Below are positions 35,363 through 44,204 of a DNA stretch of 64,000 bases, one piece after another. This DNA is from Egicoccus sp. AB-alg6-2 (GTDB lineage Bacteria > Actinomycetota > Nitriliruptoria > Nitriliruptorales > Nitriliruptoraceae): the NCBI RefSeq assembly GCF_041821025.1, contig NZ_JBGUAY010000003.1, positions 248,001-312,000 of the forward strand, read 5' to 3'. The notes under the pieces were generated by a model that worked only from the letters and a program-made list of their open reading frames with translations, had not been told where the DNA came from and searched no databases. A program made the translations under genes and the position numbers. How positions within the stretch are numbered: the first letter of the stretch is position 1; each line of letters starts with the position of its first letter.

Positions 35363-36250
35363 ATGGTGTCCTCCCGCTCGCTCTTGCCCGCCCTGCTCGT
35401 CGGCGCGTTGCTCGTCACGGGCTGTGACCGCGACGACGCCCCGGACGCACCCGGCGCCGCACCGGCCGACCTCGACGCGCCAGCCGGTGACGATGTGCCC
35501 GACCAGGAGGGGACGCCGGCGCCGGACCCCACGGCCGGTCCCGAGGTCGCCCCTGATTCGGGCGACGCGATGACCTATGTCGCGCTCGGCGACTCGCTGG
35601 CCACCGGTGCCGGGGCGACCACGTCGTACGTCGAGGAATACGCCGAGGGCCTGCGCACCCGGACCGGCGTGGACGTCGAGCTCACCAACTTCGCGATCGA
35701 CGGCTGGACCAGCCAGGATCTGCTGACCTCGCTGTACGACGACGAGGGGGTGCGCGCGGCGGTCGCTGACGCCGACCTCGTCTCGCTCGACATCGGCGGC
35801 AACGACCTGCTGCGCGCGCTGCCGCTGTTCCTGTCCGACCGCTGCGGAGGCGATGACGGGCTGCAGTGCTTTCGTGACGCCACCGACGGCTTCGAGGAGC
35901 GCTGGGGCGAGATCCTCGACGAACTGCTCGACCTGCGCGGCGGCGATGCGACCGGCATCGTGACCCTCGACCTGTACCTGCCGTTCGTCGGCGACGAGCG
36001 ACTTGCCGACGACCTGGAGCGTCTGCGCCCGTCACTGGATGCCGTCAACGCCACCATCGCCTCGGCGGCGGACGCCCGCGACATCCCGGTCGCGCAGGTC
36101 CACACCGCCTTCCACGGCGAGGACGGACAGGGCGATCCGGAGGACGACTTCCTGATCTCGGTCGACGGAATCCATCCGAGCAACGCCGGCCACCGCCTGA
36201 TCGCCGAGGAACTCCTGGCGCTGGGCGTGGCGTGGGCGCACACCGACTGA
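35363..36250 (+). CDS. SGNH/GDSL-family lipoprotein hydrolase
   Basis: 295 residues. A lipoprotein signal (LLVTGC, Cys21) and a 45-residue Asp/Pro-rich linker lead to an SGNH domain: block I ALGDSLATG with nucleophile Ser78, block III DIGGNDLL, and block V DGIHPSNAGH supplying Asp and His. Probable cell-surface esterase or lipase. Expression appears leaderless. Confidence 0.9.
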   Translation: MVSSRSLLPALLVGALLVTGCDRDDAPDAPGAAPADLDAPAGDDVPDQEGTPAPDPTAGPEVAPDSGDAMTYVALGDSLATGAGATTSYVEEYAEGLRTRTGVDVELTNFAIDGWTSQDLLTSLYDDEGVRAAVADADLVSLDIGGNDLLRALPLFLSDRCGGDDGLQCFRDATDGFEERWGEILDELLDLRGGDATGIVTLDLYLPFVGDERLADDLERLRPSLDAVNATIASAADARDIPVAQVHTAFHGEDGQGDPEDDFLISVDGIHPSNAGHRLIAEELLALGVAWAHTD

Positions 36251-36292
36251 GCGATCCGTCCTGCCAGGGCGCGGGCCCCGCTGCCGGCTGCC

Positions 36293-36304
36293 TATCGTTG
36301 GCGC
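36293..36304 (+). promoter_or_regulatory. Leaderless-type promoter of the DinB/MPI-like gene
   Basis: TATCGT (36293-36298) is followed by 6 nt and ATG 36305 with no ribosome site. Confidence 0.5.
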
Positions 36305-37081
36305 ATGGACCACGACGACTACCTCGACGTGCTCGCGGACGAAACGGCGCGCTTCGCGCGGATCGCCACGACCGCCCCGATGTCCGCGTCCGTGCCTTCG
36401 TGCCCGGAGTGGACCACGGCCGACCTGCTGTGGCACCTCGCCGAGGTGCAGTACTTCTGGGCCCGCATCGCCGGCGAGGTCGCCGACCCCGAGCAGGTGC
36501 CCGACCTCGCCCGACCGGCGGACGAACACCTCATGGCCGTGCTCGAGGAGCAGACGCTGAGCCTGCTGCACGCCCTACGCAGCCGCCGACCCGAGGAGTG
36601 GTGCTGGTCCTGGGACGAGCGCGGCGAGTCCATCGGTTGGGTGGCGCGGCGACAGGCACACGAGGCGCTGATCCACCGGGTCGACGCCGAACTCGTCGCC
36701 GGAACGGAGGTCGGCGGATGTCCCGCGCCGCTGGCCGCCGACGGCGTCGACGAGATGCTGCGGGTGTTCCTCGACGGTGTCCCGAGCTGGGGCTCCTTCG
36801 ACCCGGACGACCGCACCGCCCGCCTGGTCGCCTCGGACACCGGGGACATCTGGTCGGTGGTGTTCGGACGCTTCCGTGGGACCTCGCCCCACTCGGGCAC
36901 CACCTACGACGACGACGCGCTGACCGTCGTCGAGGATCGCGCGGACGCCGAGGCCACCGTCACCGGCTCGGCGTGGGACCTCGACCGTTGGTTGTGGGGG
37001 CGCGTCGACGCGTCCGGACTGACCGTCGAGGGCGACCGGGCGCTCGCGGACCGCCTGCGGAAGCTCGCATCGATCGAGTGA
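36305..37081 (+). CDS. Maleylpyruvate isomerase-family (mycothiol-dependent-like) protein
   Basis: 258 residues in two parts: an N-terminal DinB-like helix bundle with VPSCPEWTTADLLWHLAEVQYF and RRQAHEALIHRVDAE, whose histidines are the usual metal ligands, and a C-terminal SCP2-like domain (AWDLDRWLWGR). This two-domain arrangement is that of the TIGR03083/maleylpyruvate isomerase family of actinobacteria, which mostly use mycothiol. The exact reaction is unknown. Confidence 0.85.
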   Translation: MDHDDYLDVLADETARFARIATTAPMSASVPSCPEWTTADLLWHLAEVQYFWARIAGEVADPEQVPDLARPADEHLMAVLEEQTLSLLHALRSRRPEEWCWSWDERGESIGWVARRQAHEALIHRVDAELVAGTEVGGCPAPLAADGVDEMLRVFLDGVPSWGSFDPDDRTARLVASDTGDIWSVVFGRFRGTSPHSGTTYDDDALTVVEDRADAEATVTGSAWDLDRWLWGRVDASGLTVEGDRALADRLRKLASIE

Positions 37082-37092
37082 CGGTCCGCCGC

Positions 37093-38220
37093 TCAGCGCA
37101 GGCGGGCGAGCACGTCGACGAGGTCCTCGAGACTGCCGAGGTCGTGTCCGGGCAGGAACGCGTCGACGTGCGGCAGCGCCGCTGCCATGCCCCGTTGCGT
37201 CGGCGCGTACCGCGGATCACCCGCCAGCGGGTTGACCCACACGAGTCGGTGGACGCTGCGGCGCAGTCGTGCGACGGAACGGCCGAGTCGCTGCGGGTCA
37301 CCGCGTTCGAGTCCGTCGGAGCACACCACCACCACGGCACCTCGCAGCACCCCGCGACGGCCCCACGTTCGCACCAGCCGGTCGACGCTGGCGGCGATGC
37401 GCGTCCCGCCGTCCCAGTCCACGACCCTCGCGGCGGCCTCGGCCAGTGCTGCATCGGGGTCACGGGTACGGAGCGCGTCGGTGAGTCGGGTCAGCCGCGT
37501 CCCGAAGGCGAACACCTCGACGCGTGCCCGGCGGCCGTGCGACCCGGCACCGGCCGCGACGGCGAACCGCAGCAACGGGCGGGCGTGGGCGGCCATCGAC
37601 CCGGACACGTCGAGGAGCACCACCAGCGGCCGCGGACGTGGCCGACGCGTGAGCCGTTCGAACTCCAGCACCTCACCCTCGAACCGCATGGCCCGCTCCA
37701 GGGTGCGTGACAGGTCGAACTCCTCCCCCGCTCCCGGCATCCGGCGCCGGGTGCGTCGTGCCGGGATCGACACCCGCAGGGCGTCGACCAGCCGGTCCAC
37801 CTGGTGGCGTTCGTGCTCCGCCAGCCGGTCGAAGCGGCGGTGACGCAGGCGCTCCTCGACCATGGCGAACCCGCCAGCGACCAGGTCGTCGTCGGGGGCG
37901 GCGCCACCGGAGCGGTCCGAGCCGGCATCGATGCCGGGATGCGACGCCTCGGCCACCAGCGACGGCAGCGGCGAACCCCCACCAGCCACCACCTCGGCGA
38001 AAACACGGTCGTAGACCGGAACGTGGTCGCGCCTGGAACACAGGGCGACCCGGCCGGCCCAGTAGCGGGCCTCGAGGTCCTCGGGGTCGATGCCGGCGAG
38101 GGCCGCAGCGCACGCGGTCGCCTGGCCCGTCCCCACGGCGACCCCTTCGCGGCGCAGACCGGCCGCCAGCGCCGCGACGTGCGCGGCGCCATCGTCGAGC
38201 AACCGACGTGGACCGCTCAC
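37093..38220 (-). CDS. coxE: CoxE-like VWA-domain protein
   Basis: 375 residues. The C-terminal half is a von Willebrand A domain with the MIDAS motif LLDVSGSMAAHARPLL and the further Asp in VVCSDGLERGD; the N-terminal half is helical and resembles CoxE. In carboxydotrophs CoxE works with the AAA+ protein CoxD to insert sulfur or copper at the molybdenum centre of CO dehydrogenase. Here it overlaps the coxD-like gene by 4 bp, and the XdhC-like gene is divergent. The likely client is the Mo hydroxylase encoded at 52.2-56.0 kb. Confidence 0.85.
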   Translation of the reverse strand: MSGPRRLLDDGAAHVAALAAGLRREGVAVGTGQATACAAALAGIDPEDLEARYWAGRVALCSRRDHVPVYDRVFAEVVAGGGSPLPSLVAEASHPGIDAGSDRSGGAAPDDDLVAGGFAMVEERLRHRRFDRLAEHERHQVDRLVDALRVSIPARRTRRRMPGAGEEFDLSRTLERAMRFEGEVLEFERLTRRPRPRPLVVLLDVSGSMAAHARPLLRFAVAAGAGSHGRRARVEVFAFGTRLTRLTDALRTRDPDAALAEAAARVVDWDGGTRIAASVDRLVRTWGRRGVLRGAVVVVCSDGLERGDPQRLGRSVARLRRSVHRLVWVNPLAGDPRYAPTQRGMAAALPHVDAFLPGHDLGSLEDLVDVLARLR

Positions 38221-39092
38221 GCCTCGATCCCGACCACCTCGTCGATCACACCGCGCACCGTGGCGAGGTCGTCGCGGTCCTTGATCACGACGCCGAGCGT
38301 GTCCGCCGCCACCTCGGCATCGAGGTGTCCGCCGAGGTCGACCGCCACCCGGGCCCAGTCGACCGTCTCAGCCACACCCGGTGGCTTGTGCAGGTCCAGC
38401 GCCCGCAACCGGGCCACCACGCCCGCGACCCGCTGCGCGAGTCCATCCGGCACGTCGGGCACGCGCGCCCGCACGATCGCCGCTTCGCGCTCGACGTCGG
38501 GGTGGTCGATCCAGTGGTAGAGGCAGCGACGTCGCAGCGCCTCGGAGAGTTCGCGGGTGCGGTTCGACGTCAGCACGACCATCGGGGGCCGCGCCGCCGT
38601 GATGGTGCCCAACTCGGGGATCGAGACCTGGAAGTCGCTGAGGATCTCCAGCAGGAACGCTTCGAACTCGTCGTCGGCACGGTCGATCTCGTCGACCAGC
38701 AGGACCGCACCGTCCCCCGCTTCGAGCGCTGTCAGCAGCGGCCGCGGCAGCAGGAACCGGCGCGTGTACAACTCGCTTTCGTGCTGGTCCGGCCGCTCCC
38801 CCGACGCCTCGAGGGTCCGCACGTGGAGCAGCTGGCGCGGGTGGTCCCAGGCGTACAGCGCCTGCGACCGGTCGATCCCCTCGTAGCACTGCAGCCGCAC
38901 CAGTCGTGCCCCGAGCACCTCCGCCATGGTCTTGGCGGCCTCGGTCTTGCCGACGCCGGCATCACCCTCGAGCAACAGGGGACGACCCAACCGGTGCGCC
39001 AGGTGCAGGGCCGTGACGAGCCCTCGGTCGGCGAGATAGGCGCGCTGCGCCAGGGCGTCGGCGAGCTCGGCCGGTCCCTCGGGTCGTGCCAC
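38217..39092 (-). CDS. coxD: CoxD-like MoxR-family AAA+ ATPase
   Basis: 291 residues: Walker A EGDAGVGKTE, Walker B VLLVDEIDRAD, sensor 1 VVLTSNRTRELSEAL and the arginine-finger region RRRCLYHWIDHP, all typical of MoxR ATPases. With CoxE it forms the usual MoxR-VWA chaperone pair. The sequence matches the CoxD subgroup that matures molybdenum hydroxylases. It is separated by 77 bp from the divergent XdhC-like gene. Confidence 0.87.
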   Translation of the reverse strand: MARPEGPAELADALAQRAYLADRGLVTALHLAHRLGRPLLLEGDAGVGKTEAAKTMAEVLGARLVRLQCYEGIDRSQALYAWDHPRQLLHVRTLEASGERPDQHESELYTRRFLLPRPLLTALEAGDGAVLLVDEIDRADDEFEAFLLEILSDFQVSIPELGTITAARPPMVVLTSNRTRELSEALRRRCLYHWIDHPDVEREAAIVRARVPDVPDGLAQRVAGVVARLRALDLHKPPGVAETVDWARVAVDLGGHLDAEVAADTLGVVIKDRDDLATVRGVIDEVVGIEA

Positions 39093-39169
39093 GAACCACT
39101 CCGTCGGTCGGGGGACGCGCAGTATCGTCGTCGGGGGCGGGAAACGCTGCCACCGACGAAGGAGCCCAC

Positions 39170-39700
39170 ATGGCCGCGTCCGATCCGGCCTGCGACGTCG
39201 CCCACGGCGACGGCGACCCGGAGCCCGCCGAGCGAAAGGTGCTGGTCGCGGTGTACGCCAACGCCGTCGCCTCGTACCTGCTGCACTGGGGCCGCGAGCT
39301 GGGCTTCCGGACGGTCCTGCTGGAACCCGACCCGTCGCGGGTCACCCGGGCACACCGCGCCGGTGCGGACGAGGTGTCGCACGACCCGGCCCGCGTGGAG
39401 GTCACCGGCGCGGACGTGGTGGTCACCGACCACCACCGCGACGACATCGGTGCCGTCATGGCACCCCTGGTCCGCGCACGACCACGCTGGATCGGCATCA
39501 TGGGCTCGCCGCGGCATCAGGGACCGCACGGCGACGCCCTGCGTGCCCAGGGCGTGGACGAGGCACTGATCGCGACGGTCCGCCGCCCCATCGGCCTCGA
39601 CATCGGCTCGAAGGCACCGGCGGAGATCGCCCTGTCCACGCTCGCTGGACTGCTCGCCGACCGCAACGGTCGCGACGGCGGCTTCTTCGACCACCGCTGA
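39170..39700 (+). CDS. XdhC/CoxF-family molybdenum cofactor maturation protein
   Basis: 176 residues from ATG 39170, with GAAGGAG 5 nt upstream. It corresponds to the C-terminal Rossmann domain of XdhC (WIGIMGSPRH, PIGLDIGSKAPAEIALS) and lacks the separate N-terminal XdhC/CoxI domain. XdhC binds sulfurated molybdopterin cytosine dinucleotide and hands it to apo-enzymes of the xanthine oxidase family. Its position beside coxD and coxE supports a joint role in activating the Mo hydroxylase encoded at 52.2-56.0 kb. Confidence 0.87.
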   Translation: MAASDPACDVAHGDGDPEPAERKVLVAVYANAVASYLLHWGRELGFRTVLLEPDPSRVTRAHRAGADEVSHDPARVEVTGADVVVTDHHRDDIGAVMAPLVRARPRWIGIMGSPRHQGPHGDALRAQGVDEALIATVRRPIGLDIGSKAPAEIALSTLAGLLADRNGRDGGFFDHR

Positions 39701-39732
39701 AACGTTCCGTTCCGGGGCCGCGTTGCGGAGGC

Positions 39733-39797
39733 GTCAGGCCGGGGGCGTGGTCGTGTCAGGCCTGGGTGCGGTCGGCGTCAGGCCTGCTGCGGTCGGC
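39733..39797. repeat. Three degenerate 21-22 bp tandem repeats over the deoD stop
   Basis: Units beginning GTCAGGCC start at 39733, 39755 and 39777. The last two are nearly identical (GTCAGGCCTGGGTGCGGTCGGC and a copy one base shorter); the first is more diverged. The deoD stop is at 39756-39758, so the repeats encode its duplicated tail ([14 protein letters not shown]) and continue past it. Confidence 0.7.
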
Positions 39798-40529
39798 GTC
39801 GAGCTTGAGGCCCTCGAGCGCGATCTGGACCATCTCGTCGAAGGTGGTCTGCCGTTCGTCCGACGTGGTCGCCTCGCCGCTGCGGATGTGGTCGCTGACG
39901 GTGAGGATGGTCAGCGCGCGGGCGCCGTGCTCGGCCGCCACCCCGTAGATGCCGGCGGCCTCCATCTCGACGGCCAGCACCCCCATGGCGTTCATCATGT
40001 CGAAGTAGCCCGTCGCGCCACGTGGGTCGTAGAACAGGTCCGAGCTGTGCACGTTGCCGGCGTGGACGTCGATGCCATGTCGCTCGGCGGCCTCGGCGGC
40101 GGTGCGCAGCAGTCCGAAGTCGGCCGTGGCCGCGAAGTCGAGCCCGCCGTAGCGGGCCCGGTTCACCTGCGAATCGGTGCAGGCGCCGACGGCGAGGATG
40201 ACGTCGCGCAGCTTGACGTGGTCCTGGACCGCCCCGCACGAGCCCACGCGCACCAGCCGCTTCACGCCGTACTCGTTGACGAGCTCGGTGGTGTAGATCG
40301 ACGCGGACGGGATGCCCATGCCGGTGCCGAGCACCGAGACGGGCATGCCCTCGTAGCTGCCCGTGTAGGCGAACGCGTTGCGGACCGCGTTGACCTGACG
40401 GGCGTCGTCGAGGTGGTTGTCGGCGATGTGCTTGGCGCGCAGCGGATCACCTGGCAGCAGGACCGCCTCGGCGAAGTCGCCGGGGGCGGCGCTGATGTGG
40501 GGCGTGGGCGTCGGCACGTCGGTGCTCAC
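39756..40529 (-). CDS. deoD: Purine nucleoside phosphorylase, DeoD type
   Basis: 257 residues from GTG 40529, with GGA upstream. Family I phosphorylase motifs: [30 protein letters not shown] for phosphate binding, [12 protein letters not shown] for the ribose and the base-site Asp in TVSDHI. Hexameric DeoD enzymes split purine nucleosides into base and ribose-1-phosphate. The C-terminus carries a lineage-specific 14-residue duplicated tail. It could feed purine bases to the downstream catabolic cluster, but it is over 4 kb away. Confidence 0.93.
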   Translation of the reverse strand: MSTDVPTPTPHISAAPGDFAEAVLLPGDPLRAKHIADNHLDDARQVNAVRNAFAYTGSYEGMPVSVLGTGMGIPSASIYTTELVNEYGVKRLVRVGSCGAVQDHVKLRDVILAVGACTDSQVNRARYGGLDFAATADFGLLRTAAEAAERHGIDVHAGNVHSSDLFYDPRGATGYFDMMNAMGVLAVEMEAAGIYGVAAEHGARALTILTVSDHIRSGEATTSDERQTTFDEMVQIALEGLKLDADRSRPDADRTQA

Positions 40530-40624
40530 TTGGTCCGGGGGTGTCGGGCACGGCCGGCCACGCTAGTCGCTGGCGCTTCGTGGTTCCCACCGACCGAGGT
40601 GCCGACCTCCCACGTCCTGCCGTG

Positions 40625-41011
40625 TCAGCTGCCCCACTCCGGTGGCGGGTCCAGGCGCCCCTCGGCGAGGTTGTAGTTCTCGCGCAGCGACCGGCACCGG
40701 CCGTCCTCCCCCATGACCAGCAGCAGGGTGCCGGCGAGCGTGACGTCGGCGCCGTCGACCGCCATCTTCGTCCAGAATTCGACCGCGGCCCGGTTGCCGT
40801 CGACGAACGGGGCGCCCATGCGCACCTCGACGTCGCTCTGGTGCGAGGTCACGCGCTCCCAGTAGGCCGCGACCCCGTCCTGCCCCACGTTCGGGTCCGC
40901 GAAGATGTCGTTGCGGTAGGTGCCGTCCTCGACGAACAGCGACGACGCCAGGGCCACGTCGGCGCGCTCCCACGCGACGCGGTAGCGCTCGACCCAGGTT
41001 GCGATGTCCAC
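40625..41011 (-). CDS. SnoaL/NTF2-like protein
   Basis: 128 residues from GTG 41011, preceded by GAGGAGG. The sequence has the cone-shaped NTF2/SnoaL pattern: RYRVAWERADVALASSLF, YRNDIFADP, WERVTSHQSDVEVRMG and a final beta sheet. Such proteins are polyketide cyclases, isomerases or ligand binders; the function is not predictable. It is divergent from a VOC-family gene, 97 bp apart. Confidence 0.8.
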   Translation of the reverse strand: MDIATWVERYRVAWERADVALASSLFVEDGTYRNDIFADPNVGQDGVAAYWERVTSHQSDVEVRMGAPFVDGNRAAVEFWTKMAVDGADVTLAGTLLLVMGEDGRCRSLRENYNLAEGRLDPPPEWGS

Positions 41012-41108
41012 GCCGGTGTCCTCCTCAGTCGTGCCACGCTTCGTGTGTACGCGTCGTGCGACGCGGCATCATGACCTTCCGGCAAGCATGCCTCGGAGGC
41101 GATGACGA

Positions 41109-41486
41109 ATGCCGCAGTTCTCGCTCACCTCGACCGTTCTTGGCACCCCGGACCCGCGCGGGCTCGCCTGGTTCTACCAGCGGTTGCTCGGTTGGGACCT
41201 CGGTAGCGACGAGCCGGACTGGGTCACGTTGCGCCCTGCTGACGGCAGCGCCGGCCTGTCGTTCCAGGTCGAGGACCAGCACACCCCGCCGACGTGGCCG
41301 GCCGGCCGCGACGAGCAGCAGATGCAACTCCACCTCGACCTCGAGGTGGACGACCTCGAGGCGGCCGTCGCGTACGCCGTCGACGCCGGGGCGGTCGTGG
41401 CCGAGTTCCAACCGCAGGACGACGTCCGCGTGCTCATCGATCCGGCCGGTCACCCTTTCTGCCTGTGGATCAGCACCGGCACCTGA
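41109..41486 (+). CDS. VOC (glyoxalase/bleomycin resistance) superfamily protein
   Basis: 125 residues from ATG 41109 with GGAGG 9 nt upstream. Typical features are DPRGLAWFYQRLLGWDLG at the start and DPAGHPFCLW at the end. The usual first metal ligand His is replaced by a Thr/Ser-rich start (SLTSTVLGT), so it may not bind metal in the standard way. Substrate unknown. Confidence 0.83.
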   Translation: MPQFSLTSTVLGTPDPRGLAWFYQRLLGWDLGSDEPDWVTLRPADGSAGLSFQVEDQHTPPTWPAGRDEQQMQLHLDLEVDDLEAAVAYAVDAGAVVAEFQPQDDVRVLIDPAGHPFCLWISTGT

Positions 41487-41561
41487 CGCTGCGGCGCAGG
41501 TGCGCCGGTGTTTTCCCACAGGCTGCCGACGATCCGATCGGGTGGTGCCCCCTGGGTCTCG

Positions 41562-41573
41562 TATGGTCGATCC
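41562..41573 (+). promoter_or_regulatory. Leaderless-type promoter of the DUF222/HNH gene
   Basis: TATGGT (41562-41567) is followed by 6 nt and ATG 41574 with no ribosome site. Confidence 0.45.
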
Positions 41574-43117
41574 ATGCTCACGACGACCGCACCACACGCC
41601 CCCGTGCCGTACCCGCGGTTGCCCGACGGGGCGATCTCGGGACCACGGACCACCACGGTGCCTGGGTGGGCGGACCCGGCCGACACGTTCCCGGTGTTGG
41701 CCGAGGTGCCCGAGCCGGCCGGGCTGTTGGCGACGTTGCGGCAGGTGGACCGGTTGATCGCGTCCGCGATCGCGTCGATCATCCGGTTGCAGGACGCCTC
41801 AGTCGCCGAGACGGTCACCGGGTGCCGCTCGAGCAGTGGCTGCTGATCGTCGCCCGCCGTACCGGCACCGACCGCCGCATGCTGATGACGACCGCGGACG
41901 TGTGCCGACGTCTGCCCGCACTGTTGGAAGCGTTCGTGCAGGGTCGGGTGTCGTGGAGCCAGGTCCGCACCCTGGTGCTGCAGGTGCACCGGCTGCCCCA
42001 CGCCGACGACGAACAGCTCGACACCGCCCTCGCAGAGTTGATCCACCGCGCCGAGGGCGGCGACGCTGACCAGCTCGGACAGCTCGCCCGCTTCATCGAC
42101 CACGACTTCGGTGACCGCGGCGTCAGCGACAACGACCGTGAGGCGAGTGAGCCGGCCGAGTTCTTGGCGTTGCAGCCCCGCCTGGACGGCACCGGCGGCC
42201 GGTTCTTCGGCGAGGCCGGACCGGCCTCGTTCGCGATCCTGGAGAACGCCACCAACCCCGGCCCGCCCGAGGTGGCGACCGGACGCCGGTTCGGCCAGCA
42301 CGCCGACCGCGACACCACCCGCCAGCTGGCCGAATCGGCCGGACGGCGGCGGCTGACCCGCCTGATCGACCTGCTCGACCACACCTGCGACCCCGGCGGC
42401 GGGTCCGAAGCCGACGGCGACAACCGGAGGTCGCGGCCGACCCTGCTGGTCGTCGCCGATCTCGACACCCTGTGCGACCGTGACCAGACCCCGGCCCGTC
42501 TGCTGCACCATCTCGCCGGCGGACGCATGTACCTCACCAGCACCGCGGCACGCCGGCTGGTCGACCAACGCGGCGCGGAGCTGCGTACCACCATCCTCGA
42601 CGACACCGGCGCGGTGGTCGGCATCGGACGCAAACACCGGGACCCACCCGGTTGGCTCGCCGAGGGACTGCTGGCGCTGCACGACACCTGTACCGAACCG
42701 GGCTGCACCACCGCGTCACGGTCGTGCCAGATCGACCACGCCATCGCATGGCATCCCGCCCGGCCCGGCGATCTGCTCGGACGCACCGACGCCGACAACC
42801 TCGCCCCGTTGTGTACCTCGGCGAACCGGACCAAAGAAGCGGACGGCTGGACCTGCACCCAGACCGCCGACGGCACCAGACGCTGGCGCCACCCACGCAC
42901 CGGCCTGACCACGACCACCATCCCCGCCGGCACCCGCCCACCCTGGCTCCCAGCCGCCAGACCCCCCGACCGGCACGAACCCCGCGCAGGACCCGACCGA
43001 CACCAGCCCCGCGCCGGCCCCCTCGACGACCGACCCCGCGGCTCCCGCAGCCGGCCCCCACCCCTGGACCGACCGCCCGACCACGCCGACGACCCGGCTG
43101 CGCCCCTGCCCTTCTGA
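41574..43117 (+). pseudogene. DUF222/HNH endonuclease-like gene with N-terminal frameshift
   Basis: ATG 41574 opens the N-terminal part (PVLAEVPEPAGLLATLRQVD) of a DUF222 (13E12-repeat-like) protein, but that frame meets a stop shortly after 41846. From about 41821 another frame continues with family sequence (PLEQWLLIVARRTGTDRRML) to 43117. One missing G in the GGG run at 41820-41822 would restore a 515-residue protein. The C-terminal HNH module keeps CQIDHAIAW and the central Asn of DADNLAPLC, but where relatives have HHRxKH this one reads ANRTKEADGW, so the last metal-binding His is absent. Both features suggest decay, although the frame break could be a sequencing error. Confidence 0.72.
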
Positions 43118-43145
43118 ACCCGCCAACACCCACCCCACCGCACCA

Positions 43146-43191
43146 AGCCCACCACGATCGCGCCGCACCCGCGGCCGATCCGTGGTGGGCT
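43146..43191. terminator. Hairpin between convergent genes
   Basis: AGCCCACCACG (43146-43156) pairs perfectly with CGTGGTGGGCT (43181-43191) around a 24-nt loop that can pair further at its base (ATCG/CGAT). It lies between the DUF222 gene end (43117) and the hypothetical protein gene end (43219) and probably terminates both. Confidence 0.6.
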
Positions 43192-43218
43192 CGACGTGTG
43201 CGCGGGTAGTCGCGCGAG

Positions 43219-44115
43219 TCAGCGCTGCCCGGTAGGTCCGCCGGAGACGCCAGCCGAGGCTCGCCGTTGGAGGCGGTAGTGCAGGCGGAGGACTTCGGCA
43301 CCGTGGAGGCGGAGCTGGTGGTCGCAGCGCACCACCCCTGAAGCGTCGACGAAGACCTCGAAACGCTCCGGCAGCGGGATACGCCGGGCCCACCCGCGGT
43401 CGCTGCCGGCGGGACGCACCACCAGATAGGCGCCGTCCTCCCCGAAGTCACCGCGGGGTGACGCCAGTCGGAGGCCGCCCCCGTCCGTGGCGTCGGGACG
43501 CAGGAACACGGTCGCGCTGCCGTTGGGCAGGGGGAAGACCACGCGGATCGACGGGCGCGCCGCCCCCGGCAACCTCACGACGCCGTAGAAGCCGCCGAAC
43601 ACGGTGGCACCGGTCGCCCGCAGGGTCCGCTGCCACGCCGTGCCGAGGTGCCGCCCCTCGGCGTCGGCGAAGGTGATGACGCGACTCTCCATCCCGTAGA
43701 CGGTGTGGAGGGGGTCGAGCGGCAGTGCGAGCTGCCGAAGTCGTCGCGCGAACAGTGCGTCGAGCACGCGGCCTCCGGGCTCGGCCCACCGCGACCATCG
43801 CGACCACACCTCGAGGTCCCACCGTGCGGTGGACTCGTAGAAGTCCCGTACCTCGCCGAGGAGCCGGGCAGCGTCGAAGCCCGGACCGTCGCAGGAACGG
43901 AAGTCGGGCAGTAACCCGCCGTCACCGTCCTCGGCGAGTGACGCCCCCACCCGTGCGGCGTGCTCGCCGATCCAGGCGTCACCGATCGCTTCGGGCGCGC
44001 CGACCGGTCCATCGAGCCACGCGTGCTCGACGAATGCGACCGGACGGCCCGTGGCGATCACCCAGCGCTGTGTGGCGCGATCGAGGAGCGCTCCGCGCAA
44101 CGGTCCGGTCCCCAT
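43219..44115 (-). CDS. Conserved-looking protein of unknown function
   Basis: 298 residues from ATG 44115, chosen because GGGGAG lies 5 nt upstream. It is soluble, with an N-terminal segment rich in acidic residues and a C-terminal half predicted to be beta-rich (VFGGFYGVVRLPG, SIRVVFPLPNGSATVFLRP, FEVFVDASGVVRCDHQLRLH). I do not recognise a family or catalytic motif. It is divergent from a nucleotidyltransferase gene, 89 bp apart. Confidence 0.75.
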   Translation of the reverse strand: MGTGPLRGALLDRATQRWVIATGRPVAFVEHAWLDGPVGAPEAIGDAWIGEHAARVGASLAEDGDGGLLPDFRSCDGPGFDAARLLGEVRDFYESTARWDLEVWSRWSRWAEPGGRVLDALFARRLRQLALPLDPLHTVYGMESRVITFADAEGRHLGTAWQRTLRATGATVFGGFYGVVRLPGAARPSIRVVFPLPNGSATVFLRPDATDGGGLRLASPRGDFGEDGAYLVVRPAGSDRGWARRIPLPERFEVFVDASGVVRCDHQLRLHGAEVLRLHYRLQRRASAGVSGGPTGQR

Positions 44116-44204
44116 ACCACTCCCCTGCCAGGCGAGCACCGTAGTCGTGCGCGCACCGGGGGCTACGGTCGTCGCGAAGTGTCGCCACGACGCTGGGAGG
44201 GCCG

